Numbered from the stretch's first letter, positions 1 to 12,696 are shown. The stretch is DNA of 64,000 nt from Struthidea cinerea (GCA_013397865.1 VZTI01005061.1:2486902-2550901); one strand, 5' to 3'. Numbers and translations are program-made. Notes: generated by a model not told the origin, from the sequence alone.

Positions 1-2535
1 CTTCTTGTAGTTCTGATTTAAAAGCTGGGCTATGCCCATTAATTATAAACAGCAACATTACTTACGAAAAGCACTGAATATTAAATATTTCCTGATAATA
101 ACTTAAACTAAGAAATTAAAGCCAAAATATATCACTTTATTGCACTTAATATGATTTCTCGTAACTGCGTAGTCTTCAAAAAGTGGATTAACTACCACTT
201 TAAAGGCTTCCATAAACATTTGCAAATACACACACACAAATCCAATCATTTACAGGCTATATAACAGTAGAAAGGTAAAACATTCCATGTTTGAAAGAAA
301 ATGAGGGAAAACATTTGTGAACTGACAAGCTAAGATTAGTCCATGTGCTCAACTACTACAAAACCATCAAAGATTCTTTAAGTGACCAGAAAGGCAAGAA
401 GCTTAGTTTAAAAGGTATTAACCTCAAGAAGTTAAAACTTAGACACGAGCCAAGCTTTAGAGACCTCAAAATACTTCAAATACTTAAAATGCATATTGAA
501 ACAAAAAGATAGAAAAAGCAAAATTTCTTTACCAATTAATAAATGCAATAAATTACAAGTTAAATTTATATATTAAATGCATATGCTTCACATGCTTTGC
601 TTGAGCATCTCTTCACAAATATACAGCTGCACCTCCATTTTATTTTTCTTTTTTTTGGTATGAAGCTTTATTAGAAGTATTTCTTGGTAAAAAGGACAAC
701 TTGATTAAGGGACACCAAGCAGAGTTCACATTCTGTCCGCTGTTTTCAGCGAACAGTGAGGTTAATGGCTTGTTAGCCAACCACCCCAGTCTGAACACTG
801 AAGCCTCACATATTATTGAGCAAAATGGGAAATCAATAGAAGCTTTAGCAAAGCAGATCAGCAAAAGCCTGAACAACAGACTCCACTAAAACAACAAGGG
901 CAGCACTGCATTACCATGTTTTCATCTTGCTTATATAGCTGTAGCTAGGAAAGGGCAGGACAGAATTATTGCTAATGGAGTCAACGTTCATAAGCAATTC
1001 TTCCTGCCATGAGGAGAACTAATGAAGCTTCATTGCCTCCCAAGACAAGTTCCTGAAGCGAAGCTCTCCAACACACACTGAGCTCCCACTGACCTCTCCT
1101 GACCTGGGGCATTCAAACCTGCCTCGCTCACGTGAATTCACAGAGGTCTAATAAGACACGAGCTTGCACTGAACCTTTCCCTGACATCTATTCATACTGC
1201 TTCATGTGTCGAGCCATTCCTCTGTTCTCATGGAATTTGTAAAAACTGAGCATTTTTGAAGAGTCTCATCCGGGGCTGCAATTGTCAGAAGTCTGCACTT
1301 TCTTTTCTTTTTCTGAGGTGGGAATACTGATTATGCGAAAGGACCCGTATTTGTGACATGGCATTCAAACTTCACTCCAAAAAATCCCATGGATAACTCT
1401 CTCTTTATAAGAATTCCAAATACAAATCAGTTTTCTCAGGGGCAACTAGGCCTATTAGCAAAAAAGGCAGAGCTGACCTAGATAAAGAAATCATACATTA
1501 TTTCTCATTTAAAAGAAAGCTATATTTATAGCTTTGTATTTAGAGAATAGCACTTGAACCATAAAGTTTTCTCCTTTATGGTTTACTTCACACTGATCAA
1601 TATTTATCCTTTTTTTACCTCCTCAGGAATATTACATATTTTACTTTAATTCAAATAACATGTTTTTCATTATTTTGATAGAGTAAATTGACAACTTTTC
1701 CTTGAGTAAATATTTCAGTAAAACAAAGTCTCATCCAGGATCTCTGGGACTCATTTTAGTGAATTGTCTGCATAGATATGTGCAAAATTTTGTCCAAAAT
1801 ATGACAAATCAAAGAAAATGATAAACAAATGTGGACTCAAATTTTCACAGTTTTGGTACTTAGGTTTCAAAAGCTATCCTCAATAATTTTTTTGAATGGG
1901 GCTGACCTGTTTTCAGAATGGCTGACATCCAAAAATTCCAATCTGTCAAATCATGCCATTTATCTAGAGGGCCAGAAGTAATTAAAAATATGGAAACTTT
2001 GAGGCATTTCTTCAGGGACTAATTGCAATTCACAAGCCTCCTATTTTGATTCACACTGAGCATTTTCTTCAACAGATTTCAACACACTGCTATCAAAATA
2101 AGCTTACGTGACTCAAACTAGCACTACAACCACAGAGAGATTAATTTTATTAATGCTAAGCAGAAAACTGGGGGGGGAGGAGGGTGTCAAAAAATGCAGA
2201 ATGCTCAGCAATTTTTTAGTCACAAAGGAGAACACAAGTAAGGATAGAATTAAATTTGTACTTATTGGGATTAAGTTTTCCCTCTGTTCTCTATTTTCCC
2301 GTTTCTGTTTCTACGTCATGTAGTTACTTCACTCTGCATATACAGTCATAAATTTATTCACAGAGGCTTTTTGTTATATTGACTTGGTACAACTGCATAT
2401 CTGTAATTATTAGAGAAAAATTAGAAGCTTGTACATACAACAGGAATGAGTTAAAAGAAAATTTCCATGTTATACCTTAAAGAAATTAATGATTATTCTA
2501 GAAAAGTATTTTATTGACAAAGCAACCAGACCTAC
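1..2535 (-). other. PTPN4: PTPN4 intron 5 (partial)
   Basis: This stretch follows the donor at 2535-2534 in transcript direction and has no recognisable exon. I looked for the next FERM exon, which should encode a peptide like YQYFLQIKQDILTGR on the minus strand, and did not find it, so the intron exceeds 2.5 kb. It is AT-rich with scattered A and T runs. A perfect 10-bp inverted repeat with a 7-nt loop sits at 1557-1583. No repeat family was recognised. Confidence 0.8.
1557..1583. repeat. Perfect 10-bp inverted repeat, 7-nt loop
   Basis: AACCATAAAG at 1557-1566 is followed after seven bases by its exact reverse complement CTTTATGGTT at 1574-1583. It could form a short hairpin in DNA or in the PTPN4 pre-mRNA. 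The stem is too short for a microRNA precursor, and no function is evident. Confidence 0.75.
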
Positions 2536-2614
2536 CTTGTATATTCTTCTTGGAGCTTGTTTGGGTCACTTACAAAAAACTTAACTCTGAAGTTCAGACT
2601 GTGAGGAGATCCTC
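2536..2614 (-). CDS. PTPN4: PTPN4 coding exon 5 (FERM domain, F1 to F2 junction)
   Basis: Read on the minus strand, acceptor CCATAG precedes base 2614, and the donor is AAG|GTAGG at 2535-2534. The exon is 79 bases long. Its first two bases complete an arginine codon begun in exon 4, and its last two (AG) start another arginine codon. The peptide is (R)GSPHSLNFRVKFFVSDPNKL followed by QEEYT(R). This is the end of the F1 lobe and the start of the F2 lobe of the FERM domain, which targets PTPN4 to membrane and cytoskeletal partners. A histidine stands in the SPHSL motif where I recall tyrosine in mammals. The upstream intron is only 96 bases. Confidence 0.93.
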
Positions 2615-2710
2615 CTATGGTCAAGAAAAGTTATTTCTAATTAATCAGGGCACCCTGGAAATATAGCATAATAACAATAGATGAACTGACGAAATACATA
2701 CATTACTCAC
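2615..2710 (-). other. PTPN4: PTPN4 intron 4, 96 bp
   Basis: The donor is A|GTGAGT (2710-2705) and the acceptor is a short pyrimidine stretch ending CCATAG (2620-2615). At 96 bases it is near the lower limit for efficient vertebrate splicing, and it contrasts with the roughly 40-kb first intron of the same gene. Phase 1. Confidence 0.9.
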
Positions 2711-2753
2711 TTTTTAATTGTTTCCTGATAGGCTTGTTTGGATCCAACCACCT
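2711..2753 (-). CDS. PTPN4: PTPN4 coding exon 4 (FERM domain)
   Basis: This is a 43-base exon on the minus strand with acceptor TTTCCAG before 2753 and donor A|GTGAGT after 2711. It encodes RWLDPNKPIRKQLK plus one base of the next codon. The WLDP...KPI pattern is a conserved FERM F1 motif shared by band 4.1 relatives and by PTPN3/PTPN4. The exon starts in phase 0 after a proline codon of exon 3 and joins exon 5 in phase 1, restoring an arginine. It is too small for an ORF scan to show; the splice sites and the protein match identify it. Confidence 0.92.
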
Positions 2754-5610
2754 CTGGAAAGAGACAAATTACAACACCAACTTCAGAGAAACAAAGTACA
2801 AATCATAGCCTTATACATCAAGAAACTGGTGCTTTTCTATTACTTTTTACTTGGTCTTTTACCAAAACGTCTCCCTGGCATACACAGGCTTATTACTGAT
2901 TCTGGAGACATCACCACTATCATCAACAATTGCTACTGCTCTTCTTTCCCCAAGATTAACATATGTTGTCCAGATACCTGTTTTACAGCAATAATTCTAC
3001 TTTGAGTTGCTTCTATGATTGCCACAGGAGCCTGAGAGAGGTCAGAACCCAATTATGCTGTGTTTAACCTGTGAGTACCTTCAGCTACTGTTTAAGAACT
3101 ACCTGTGGCAGCGAAGAGCTGTAAGCAGGCTCATTTACTCAACTCAGAAGTTAATTCGTTTAACTACTTCCAGTACTTCTGACTCTGGATTTTGCAGGTC
3201 TGGCATATCCAGGGAGTGATCCCAATGGTTCACAGGTTCTCTTCAAATTGTCAGCCTGAGTGTCAGCACTTGTGCATCACTAACTGGGATCTTGGAAACC
3301 AGAGACTCAGCACTCAGCCTAACAGATTAAGGACTACAGAATAATTTTACTAAACAGTGCCAAATCTTGAACATTTCTACAGGAGAACACTACTTTGTAC
3401 AGGCAGAGCTTTATAAAAATCAATGTGGCAAATTTCAGATAAAAGTATGGCTGCCCGGAAAGTTCTGCAAATTGTTTAAACCACTGCCCATTAGCAACCC
3501 AGCAGTCTCTGTACATATCAACACAGTCCAGCAAACTCCTAATTCTATCTTTGGTATAAATACTGTTCAATTCCTCATGTTGCCTTGGAAGGCAAGTCCA
3601 CAAGCCTCAGGAAATGGTTATACAGGCACAGTTCCTATGGAGTGACAGACATCTAACCCAGTACAGTATGCGACTCCCTCACACTTACCACAGGGCTTTT
3701 TATTTTTTTCAGGTGAGGGAGGAGGAAGCAAACACACAGGTACCTGAGCTACCTGACACACACTATGGATCTGAAGCTAGTCCTGTGTCATTTTATTCAT
3801 GAGGAATAACAAATAATGATGACTAGATCCACATGCTGTATCTTTGTAGTAATTAACTCAAGAGGAAGTAAACAGACAGTTTGGTACAGCCTCAAAAGCA
3901 TGATTATCCAAAAGAAAAAAAAAAAAGCTTCATACAGGATCAATTAACTTTTAGGACTAATGTAAAGGCTTAAAGAACACTCTAGCCACAGATATATATG
4001 AACTTTATATAAGAATCTTTTAAAATATGTTGAAAGATACTTGATTTTTACTTTGATATTAATATAAAAAAAGCCAAGGCTTCTGCAATTCATGAGATCC
4101 ACGTTTAAACACGTTGCTGGAGGTTCACACTCAATTAGCAGGATCCCCTTTTACCCATCATCTCTATCTTCTGCTGCATTAACTATATCTTAGCAATACT
4201 CTGCTGTGTTATTTCACCAGTAACTGGAATATTTGTAAATCCAATATGGTTTCCTTGTCCAAATGAACCAAGTGTAAAAGTAAACGTGTATCAAAAACTG
4301 AAATTAGTCAAACCCATACATTCTTCAAGCTTGCATGACTAATATTGGTAACATTTCTTTTTAGCTCTGACACATTGTTTTCACAGCAACTAGATATGTG
4401 CTGAAGAGACAAAAGATTCAGAAACCAAAAAAATACAAAATCTTTAAAGTATGTGCTGGTATCAAATACTTGTTAAGTCATTCTTTCAGACTAACCCTTA
4501 ACCAGATCTTTCTATTACAGTGTTGTGTTCATATGCTTCCATACAGATAAACTAAAAGAAAGAGAGCTTAGAGGTCTACCCTTTGGAAAGCCAGATGAAT
4601 TTCTGAGTGTCGAGTAAAATATTGAGCGATATTCAATTAAACACTTCTTAAACAAAGCTGGAAAGTAATTCAGCCTTTTCTTCTGCTTGCCTATGTTTTT
4701 TTCAGCCTGGAACAAAGTTTAGAATAAAAATACTACAGAGGCCAGCCCACCAGCGTCTTAACAGAACTATCAGCAAGTGAATGTGGCTGACTTTTGATAC
4801 ACAAGTTGGGAGGTAAGTTTTGACCCCATCACTGTGCTGCACATATAATAAGAACTAGGTAAAGAACTGTAAGGAGTAATACTTAGCTAAATTGCACTTT
4901 AAAAATAAGTATTGACCATTTGATACCTATAAAAGAAAGTATCCAATAAAAGCTCCTTATGCAATCATGATCTCTGTAGTTCTACTGTAACTAGTGCTGT
5001 GAATGTTACATTTGCATCTCTTTGTTTCTACTGGTGATTTACAGAGTTTCAGTTGTGTAAAATTCCTTTCAATTAAAGCCCATGAACTATTGCAAATACT
5101 CCTTTTCAAGGGAGTCCCTTCTTTGCTAAGGTGATGAGATGACTGCCCTTGTCAGATAGTGGACTATATGAAGCACCGTTGAAAGATCACCAGGTATCTG
5201 GGCTAGAAACGGAAACTCCATTTTAGGCATGAAAATCTAAAATCCCCTTGCTATTCTGTAAATCCTAATGACAAAAATAAAAAACAAACCACAGAACAAA
5301 TTTAAAACATATTTACTATTTTTAAGAATGATAGTTCAATCTAGCAAACAGATACAATAAAACAAGCAATATCCTTTTAAGGTATTACTTCATAAGCACA
5401 GAACTCAATATTTTACTCCAAGCCTGTGACTATTAACATGCAGCTTTATCACAACTACAAGATGATATAGACCCTTGCAAATGACACAGCTGGGGAAGAT
5501 GGCACAATCTTGCAATGGTTTCTATTTATCTCTCTTTAAATAACACAGAGGACAGTGACGAACATGATTTTGATTTTTAAAACTGTACTTATAAAACAGA
5601 GTCAACTTAC
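2754..5610 (-). other. PTPN4: PTPN4 intron 3
   Basis: This is intronic sequence between the donor CCT|GTAAGT (5610) and the acceptor at 2754. It is AT-rich. Several short open frames occur (for example around 3019-3645), but they lack any recognisable protein similarity. I saw no repeat family or RNA gene. Confidence 0.88.
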
Positions 5611-5718
5611 AGGGTTATCAGTAGATTCATCAGCCAACTGTAAACCAAAGTAATCTCTCTCTGTCAAATCGAGATGCTTGAAGACTACGTCCAATAGAAC
5701 TTGGCCCTGATCATGTTT
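5611..5718 (-). CDS. PTPN4: PTPN4 coding exon 3 (FERM F1 lobe)
   Basis: This exon of 108 bases (36 codons, phase 0 at both ends) has acceptor CTCTGCAG before 5718 and donor CCT|GTAAGT after 5611. The peptide starts KHDQGQVLLDVVFKHLDLTE and ends in RDYFGLQLADESTDNP. This is the core of the ubiquitin-like F1 lobe of the FERM domain, with the conserved DYFGL motif typical of band 4.1-type proteins. It continues directly from the VN that ends exon 2 and into RWLDP of exon 4. Differences from the mammalian protein as I remember it are conservative (R for Q before DYFGL, E for D in ADEST). Confidence 0.94.
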
Positions 5719-5822
5719 CTGCAGAGAACAAATACAGATCTTTTCTTTAATGAACAAATACATAACTGGACACACAGATTTCAGGCAGGTAGAACATATA
5801 TAAGTTCTTTCACATGTGCTCT

Positions 5823-5876
5823 AGCAGCACTATTTTAAATATCACAAAGTGTATCCCAGCAGCACTATTTTTAAAT
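5823..5876. repeat. Short direct duplication, period about 35 bp
   Basis: AGCAGCACTATTTTAAAT at 5823-5840 recurs at 5858-5876 with one extra T. It is a local duplication in intron 2, about 105 bases upstream of exon 3 in transcript direction. No function is evident. Confidence 0.7.
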
Positions 5877-8800
5877 GAGCTTAATCTCTCTTTTTGAAAC
5901 ATATGTAAGAAAATCATTTTTCTTCTCTGTCATTTTCTGACAGTAAGAACTTCTCACTTCTCAGCTAGCTACATGATTATTTCTGAAAGCCTTCCATTAG
6001 CCAAATTTGATATTTAAAAGGAGTACTGAAAAACAGAAAAGAAAAAAAAGTTCAGGAATTAATAAAGAACTTGGTGCAAACAAGTGTCTTGTTTGGGTCA
6101 CTGAATTCAAATGTACAGCTCTGTACAAATTATTGTCCTTTATCTGAAAAATATATTCCTGATTTTAAATGAACCGGCATATCGAAAATGTTTCCAAAGT
6201 TTAATGGCACAGATAGCTGAAACAGCCAAATATCTAACCAAGACGTGTCATTTACATACATTCTAAGATAGCACTTCACTCTAAATGAATTAATTCAAAT
6301 TAACTGAGTAACAGTAACACTTCTTTTCAGAGTCAAGTGAACAAACTTGGTTTCTACTCCAGGGATAAATGTTACCCACAAAATGATATAAAAAGAATCT
6401 GGAGTTGTTAGTACCTAGCAATTTTTTGCCTAACCTGAAAATACTACCAACACAGTAATTGAAACGCTGAGTGTGTCATTACGACAGGACTCACTAAACA
6501 CATTTGGTGAAATCTGAAGGGAATTTCCCAAGGAAGTGAAAGTGTCATAGCATCTTGAAATACAAAAGACAAGCAAAATTCTTCAAGAACTGTCAAACAA
6601 GAAGAAATATGAAAGAGATGATTGATACATTTTCCACTCAGATTTTCTACTTTTCTGTCATCAAGCAGAGAAGCTTCTACTAAGTTTCTAGGTGCCAAGT
6701 ATTATTGCTGCTGCAGTGGATTTGATACATCTTGCCTTGTTTACTGTAGGCACTAAGATATTTTAGAGTTTTAAAACAAAAAATCCCTGCTGTTCTGCTC
6801 CCAAATGACCTCACTTCACATAGAGGTTATATAACAGTTTACCGCTGTTAAAACAGAAGTATGTAACTAAAAGATCAAGATAAGGTTGCAAGAATTTCAT
6901 TAATATCCACATAAGATAAAAATCTACAAATCTACTTCCAGACATTTGTTAACATCTAAGAGCATCCCATCAAAACTAACTTTTTTGCTCAGATGAAATT
7001 ACACTGAAGTTGAAGAAACTGTCAGAGGCAGTTATTTGGGCCTAAAAACTCCTAGAAGCACAATAATTTATTTCATAATAATTTAAAAAGTAGAGAATAG
7101 TTATCCACAAATTATGTTTGAAATAATCCCAGGAGGACATCCACACCCGTAGCTCTGCACATAACTTTAAGCTGAAATTACATAAGGGATATATTTCAGG
7201 TCCCATATAAATTCGGCTAAATTGAAGTGTCCTAAGAGTTGCTGTATTTACTTTTCAAAAGACCTTATTTCTTTTGAAAATGCTAGAGACAATTTCTTGA
7301 TCTTTAACAAAATATAGCACCATTGTTAAAAAGTTCACCACTGAAAATTTTACTTTACAAATTACTAAAAGCAAGCAAAGAAAACCCCAGATTTTAACAC
7401 AATAAATGTTCAACAGCATAAATGCATATGGCATTTTTTATATACAATCCAAATACAGTCACTTCAATTTTTACTAAATTAGCAGTTTCTATTATATTTT
7501 GAAATAAACCAATAATCAGTACAGGTTTTACAGCAAATAAAACTAATTTTAAAATCACATAGCAACACTAATTGCCTCTTGGTATTTTCCCACGTAGATT
7601 TAAATAAGAACACAAACTAAGACCTTATAACAGTAACTACCAGAAAATGGGAGATGTCTGAAACCCAAGTTTAGCCTTGCAATTACCACAGCTGACATGT
7701 TGCTTCCTCAAACAACATGCAGATACAGTCTCTGTAGCTTTTTCCAATCTAATCCTGACAATGTATACTGTTTCTTAAATATGTGAAGTTTCCTAATGAA
7801 AAAGGTCAGAACTGGCTGATCAGTTTGAATTAAGAAATACAGAACATCATTTCACGACCGCAAGGAAGGTGTTTTTCCTGCAATTGAGCAGCAAATTTGG
7901 TAAGAGAAGACAGGTTTCAACATGAAGCATTTGTTTGGTTTACAATGTTTTACTCAGTGCAAAATAAAGATAAGCATCTAGCAAAACCAGCCCTCAGCTT
8001 AACCCATCTCTGACATTTATGTAACAGTGCTGCAGCTTGCCAAAGCAGGTGAAGGTCACAATCCTGCTTGTTGAGAAAGATCCAAAATATTTATAATACT
8101 ATCATAACATTGAATACCTGCACAAAATTATAAAAAGTATGATAGCAAGTTTAAATATCTGATTTTTTTAATAAAAAAACAAACCCAATAAATGTAGATG
8201 AGCATAAAAAGAAACTTGCTTTGTTGCTATAGATACAAGTTAAACATTATTTCCTCATAAAATAGGAAATAATGAAAACATATATGAAAAATGGGAACTA
8301 TCTAACACAAAACCGCAGGAGTTAGACACAAAAACATCCACTTTTTTTTTAACTGAGGAATTAGATGGTTATATGCACTTATCAGTCATTGCTGAAGGCA
8401 GAGAGTCTCAGAAATTTTGGCCTTTTAGAACAAATTTGACAAAAACACTAGACTTCAATACATTAACTGTACTTTATGAACTATTTATCATCTAGTACCA
8501 CTAGATATATACAGATTCATTTCTAACTGCAAAATGATTGTCACTTGTTCACAAACACCGTGTTTGAAAATTTAGGCAGACACCTGCAATGACACAGGTT
8601 TGATGCCTGCTTACCAACTGCCACCCTCTTCTCAGTCTGCATTACTGACATTCTGGTTTTGTTGCTGCCAACAGAACTGGCATCCACAGCAAACACCACG
8701 AGATATTGCTGCCTTATCAGCCCAAACAAATTTGGACTTCTGATCACAGAGGAAGGGGATGACAGGTTCTGGGCTTTCCTGGAGCAGGTCACAGCTCTGC

Positions 8801-11800
8801 TGCTCACACGTTTGTGGGACACTGTGCTGCTCCCTCACTACTGACAACACAGAAACCTTTCCCATCGCAGCCCACTGCAATGCCTGGGTTGCTGCTCCAG
8901 GAGGTGCATTCCCTAACATCGCACAACTGTCTCCTTTCCTTCTACAGCTGATGCTATTATTTTAACTTTTTTTTGTCAAAGAAAAAAGGGCAAGTAATTA
9001 AGTAACGCTGGAGATTAAATTATTGAAAATTTTAACTTCTAAAATTACAGGGGGGTGGTATGGGGTTTTTTTGTTTGGTTGGTTCTTTTCTTGTTTCGTT
9101 TGAGTTATTTTACAGGTTTTTAGATTTTACTTCCATTAGAGTGTAAATTCATTAAGTTTGAAGAGAGCTCTGGGATAGTAAAGGCTCCAAATTGAAACAT
9201 TTGTCCATGACCACTAACCTTGCCCACAGAACAACCCATCCCATCTACCTTGACTTAGTTTTCCCTCAAGTTTAGTGTTATCCCTATATCTATGTACGGG
9301 CTTTCAGGGAGTACAAGTAACCCAGCCTGCATGGAAAATACATTCTTTAAGTTATTTAAACAAGTAATTAAAACAAATTAGAAGTAATTTGATCTTGAAG
9401 AAACAGTTTAACAGAAACGCAAATCATCCTGATCACACTGTTATGTCAGCCTCCTTTCTTCCTGCTACATGTTCTGTTGAAGTCTACTTCTCAGGACTGA
9501 AGGAGGATTTCTTAATTTGGTAAGCAGAGCATTTTAGAGAAAGGATTTCTACTCCTCAAACACATGCACAGGTTAATTCCAACTGATTCTTCTGCCTGGA
9601 ACGAATGCAGCCTTTGTCTGGCTACAACCCACAGGGATTATCCGGTTTGATTAGTTACGCTCTCTACAAGGTAAGGCTTAGCACAAAGGTGCCTTTCTTG
9701 CAGATCAATGGAAAGGGCTGGTTGAGATGTGAACTGAGAACATCACATAAATTATCAAGAGACACTGTCTGTGATCAGCACTTTGCTGTTGGAGAAGAAA
9801 CAGCATTTGAGTACATTTTTATTAATACACCACTGCATCCCTCCAGATGATTAAGTTTTACAATCATTAGCATACAGAATACCTATAGCAATCACCAGGA
9901 GGAAAAAAAAGGTGCTAATTTATTTGATGTTACCTTTGTTCTTCCTATTTTGAAAACAATTCCATAAATATTTATGGCTAAATATAGTGTCAACCACAAT
10001 AAAGTAAAACAAAGCTATAAAACCTGAGAACCTGTACACCATGTAGGTTACATTTGCTATGAATGAATACTTTATTACTCCCTATTTGTGAAAAAACAGA
10101 CTGAGGCTAAGATGTGAGATCAAAATGTTCAGCACCAAGGAACTTTTTATCCCTAGACTCAGTTTTAATAGACAAACTTGCAGGCTGATTTGTATAAGCA
10201 GTAAAGCATGATCCATGCAACTAAAATATTTAGTACACTAGGGAGGTGGTAAGAACATATTACATAATTTTTTCTTGGGAGACACAGAACAGACATTTGA
10301 GGATTTATACCTGGTGATTCTGCTTTTCTGAGTGGCACTCGTGTCCTCTAAAAACATACAGCTTTTGAACAGCTAGATCAAAGAGAAGGACATCTCCCAT
10401 ACCTACAGCCCAACAATTATTCCTTATTTTACCCACTTCTTATTTTCTTTGTAAGAAAAAACTGCAAGACAGATACTTTAATGGAGAACTCATGTACCTG
10501 AAAGCAAAGATGACAACATTTACCATTTCTTATGCACTTCTAATGCTTTATATCCAACTACATTTTGCACATACTGCGCTTTGGCAGGCAATATAGACTG
10601 GGAAACTGTTAGCAAGGATGAGAAGTTAAGTGATACACAAAAGGGGAAAGGATATAGAAAAAATTACCCAGAAGGGAAATGAGGCTTGATGTTGATAAAT
10701 TAAAGTCTTTGAACATCCATCCCTCAGCTCCATCATCCAAAATTCCACACTTTACTACTCAGAAGTCCTGAAAAATTAAGTATTTTTTGAATGAACTACA
10801 AAAATGCCTCACGAGAATATCCTAAGCCCTTCTATCTTGACTGATATATCTAAAACAAATAATCACCAGATCTGCCTCTGAACCTTCAGCCTCTTGACTT
10901 TGGATCCTTACAAGTTTTCGCCAGATAACAGACTTCACTTTGGATCAGCAGATGCAGGCTCTAACCACTGGTTACAGAACGGCAAAATGCAATCCCTCTC
11001 ACAAATCTTCCCTGATACATTCAAATATATCAATATCCTTACTGAACACTGGATATCAGAATTCAATATAATTACTGAGCATTAGAACTATTTTAAATGG
11101 TCTGAACTAGACTTATCCACGTAGACTTGACAACTGCTTCACTTTCTCCCTCACTTCCCATCTGAAGTCTCACAGCCTTATTTCATACTCATATACTCCA
11201 TTTGCTGAAGTTCAACTTCCTTTTGAAAAATTTTAATAATCATGCCACCTGTCAACTTTCACCATCACATTATTCAACCTTTCGCCATGTAAGTCATCAA
11301 TTCTATAGCTTAAAAAGTAAAAGTAGAGTTCTACTACCACAGGAAAACCTACAGCTTCTTTCCTGTTGAGTTCTGGTTCTCCTCACACAAAGATGACTCT
11401 AAATGCTTTAATGTTTTCTTGTGAGGTCCTTGCCTATTTTTCATGGCTTTTTTTTTTCCTCAAGAAGTTGAAAGAAAGATGAAAGAATATGTTACTTGTG
11501 TAACATATACACAGCACCATGCACATTTTCATTTTAACTCTTTAACAAGGATTACAGATTAGAAAATGGGACGAATAACCTATTTTAAATTCCAGGGTCA
11601 TGCATAAAAGTTGTTGATTTTTTTCCATTAACAGTTCTCAGTATTCAGCAACCACCTTTCCATTTTCCTTCCTGCCATTCTCATTAGTATAGTAGAAGGT
11701 GGTGAGCCTAAGTGAGGGAAATCACAGAACAAGAATATTATCTGAGAAAAGCAAAGAGAAGGGAGATACTTTAAGATGGTAGCTGTGACCAAGTATAACC

Positions 11801-12188
11801 ACACAGGCGATTGAACACAGTCAGCAACACAGCTACAGGAAGAGTTCCCACTCCACCTTACTTGTGGCTCAAAATACAAAAACCAGAACGCAGCAAAACA
11901 AAAGCTTCATTCAACTCAATGGCAAAACTGTCCTCCATCTCCACTGGACAACTTTAATCCATGAAGAGAATTACTAGAAATAAATTATGCTTTGTACATT
12001 GGATTTTGAAATGAAGATGTGTTAGTATTACAGAGGATGCCAGAATGACTAAGTTGACAGTAACAGTGTGCACGTGTACAAGCATGCCTGCCTGAACACA
12101 ACTTCTCCTTTTATTCGCTACTTAACACTGTTTGAAAGTCAAACTCCAGCCATCCGAATGCAGCAAAGGAAAGCAGGCTCGGGATATT

Positions 12189-12225
12189 GATTTGCAATAA
12201 GCCAGATATAGATTTGCAATAAGCC
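12189..12225. repeat. 22-bp tandem duplication beside the exon 2 donor
   Basis: GATTTGCAATAAGCC occurs at 12189-12203 and again at 12211-12225, a period of 22 bases. In transcript direction it occupies intron 2 positions of about +11 to +47, where U1-proximal splicing elements commonly act. It could be a recent slippage or duplication event. A regulatory role is speculation. Confidence 0.8.
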
Positions 12226-12235
12226 CATTACTTAC

Positions 12236-12373
12236 ATTAACTCTGAAGGCTTGTACAGTGTTATCCAGGAGAAGAATGTTGCAGACCACCTCCGTATGCT
12301 GCCTGTCTCGTGCCAGCTCAGATGCTCGTACATTGTAGGTTCTGCCAGCAGGCAATCGGAAACGTGCGGTCAT
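12236..12373 (-). CDS. PTPN4: PTPN4 coding exon 2, start codon and N-terminus
   Basis: The coding part is 138 bases (46 codons), starting at ATG 12373-12371 and ending at donor AAT|GTAAGT after 12236. The peptide begins MTARFRLPAGRTYNVRASEL and ends in NILLLDNTVQAFRVN. It covers the N-terminal leader and the first strands of the FERM F1 lobe. I chose this start because it gives the known PTPN4 N-terminus. G at -3 provides moderate initiation context. The frame stays open upstream through 17 exon bases into the intron, but those residues would cross the splice acceptor, so an upstream start inside this exon is not supported. Confidence 0.95.
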
Positions 12374-12390
12374 TACTGTCCACACAGGGT
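12374..12390 (-). other. PTPN4: PTPN4 5' UTR segment of exon 2
   Basis: The 17 bases between acceptor TTGCCTGCAG (12400-12391) and the start codon form the end of the 5' UTR. The acceptor has a good pyrimidine tract (TTTTCTCTTTGTTTTGCCTGCAG), which shows that a separate non-coding exon lies upstream. Confidence 0.88.
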
Positions 12391-12640
12391 CTGCAGGCAA
12401 AACAAAGAGAAAATTTAAAAAGAGCCAAAAAATGCAAATGCAAGAATGTCTCGCTTCAAAGAAAGGTGAACACACAGCAAGTCCATTATTTAGAAACTCA
12501 ATTACAAACAAAAGAAAAATGAATACTAAATTCACAGTAGCCAATAACAAAACAATGTCTTACAAGTTACAACACAACCTTATACCAAAAAGATCCAGTC
12601 CCTTACTTTCTGCCCATTGTCCACACCCTCCCTATTTTAA

Positions 12641-12696
12641 GGTTGTTTTGTGGGTTTGCTGGTTTTTTGTTGGGGTTTTTTTTGGGTTGTTTTTAA
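12641..12696. repeat. G/T-rich low-complexity tract
   Basis: The plus strand shows a run of G3-4 and T4-8 blocks (GGTTGTTTTGTGGGTTTGCTGG and similar). Comparable tracts lie at about 9050-9120 and 48399-48435. In the PTPN4 transcript these would be C/A-rich. They could be decayed retroposon tails or G-rich structural elements on the template strand; I cannot decide which. Confidence 0.55.

Larger units (their letters stand above)
5719..12235 (-). other. PTPN4: PTPN4 intron 2
   Basis: This is about 6.5 kb of intron with no exon or named repeat that I can support. It contains a 35-bp-period imperfect duplication near 5.8 kb, a GC-richer patch at about 8.6-8.95 kb open in several frames without a known product, a G/T-rich low-complexity tract at about 9.05-9.12 kb, and a 22-bp tandem duplication just inside the donor (12189-12225). 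The remainder is AT-rich and unremarkable. Confidence 0.88.

Noticed and set aside
1..2535. PTPN4 exon 6 within the left end
   Set aside because: I found no minus-strand sequence encoding the expected continuation of the FERM domain with an acceptor.
8541..8965. Cluster of overlapping open frames on both strands near 8.6-8.95 kb
   Set aside because: Frames are open on both strands because the patch is GC-richer and poor in stops; none resembles a known protein and no splice structure fits.
12374..12550. N-terminal extension of the PTPN4 start exon (hydrophobic upstream residues in frame)
   Set aside because: It reads across the splice acceptor TTGCCTGCAG and its pyrimidine tract. The hydrophobic residues are translated pyrimidine tract, not a signal peptide.
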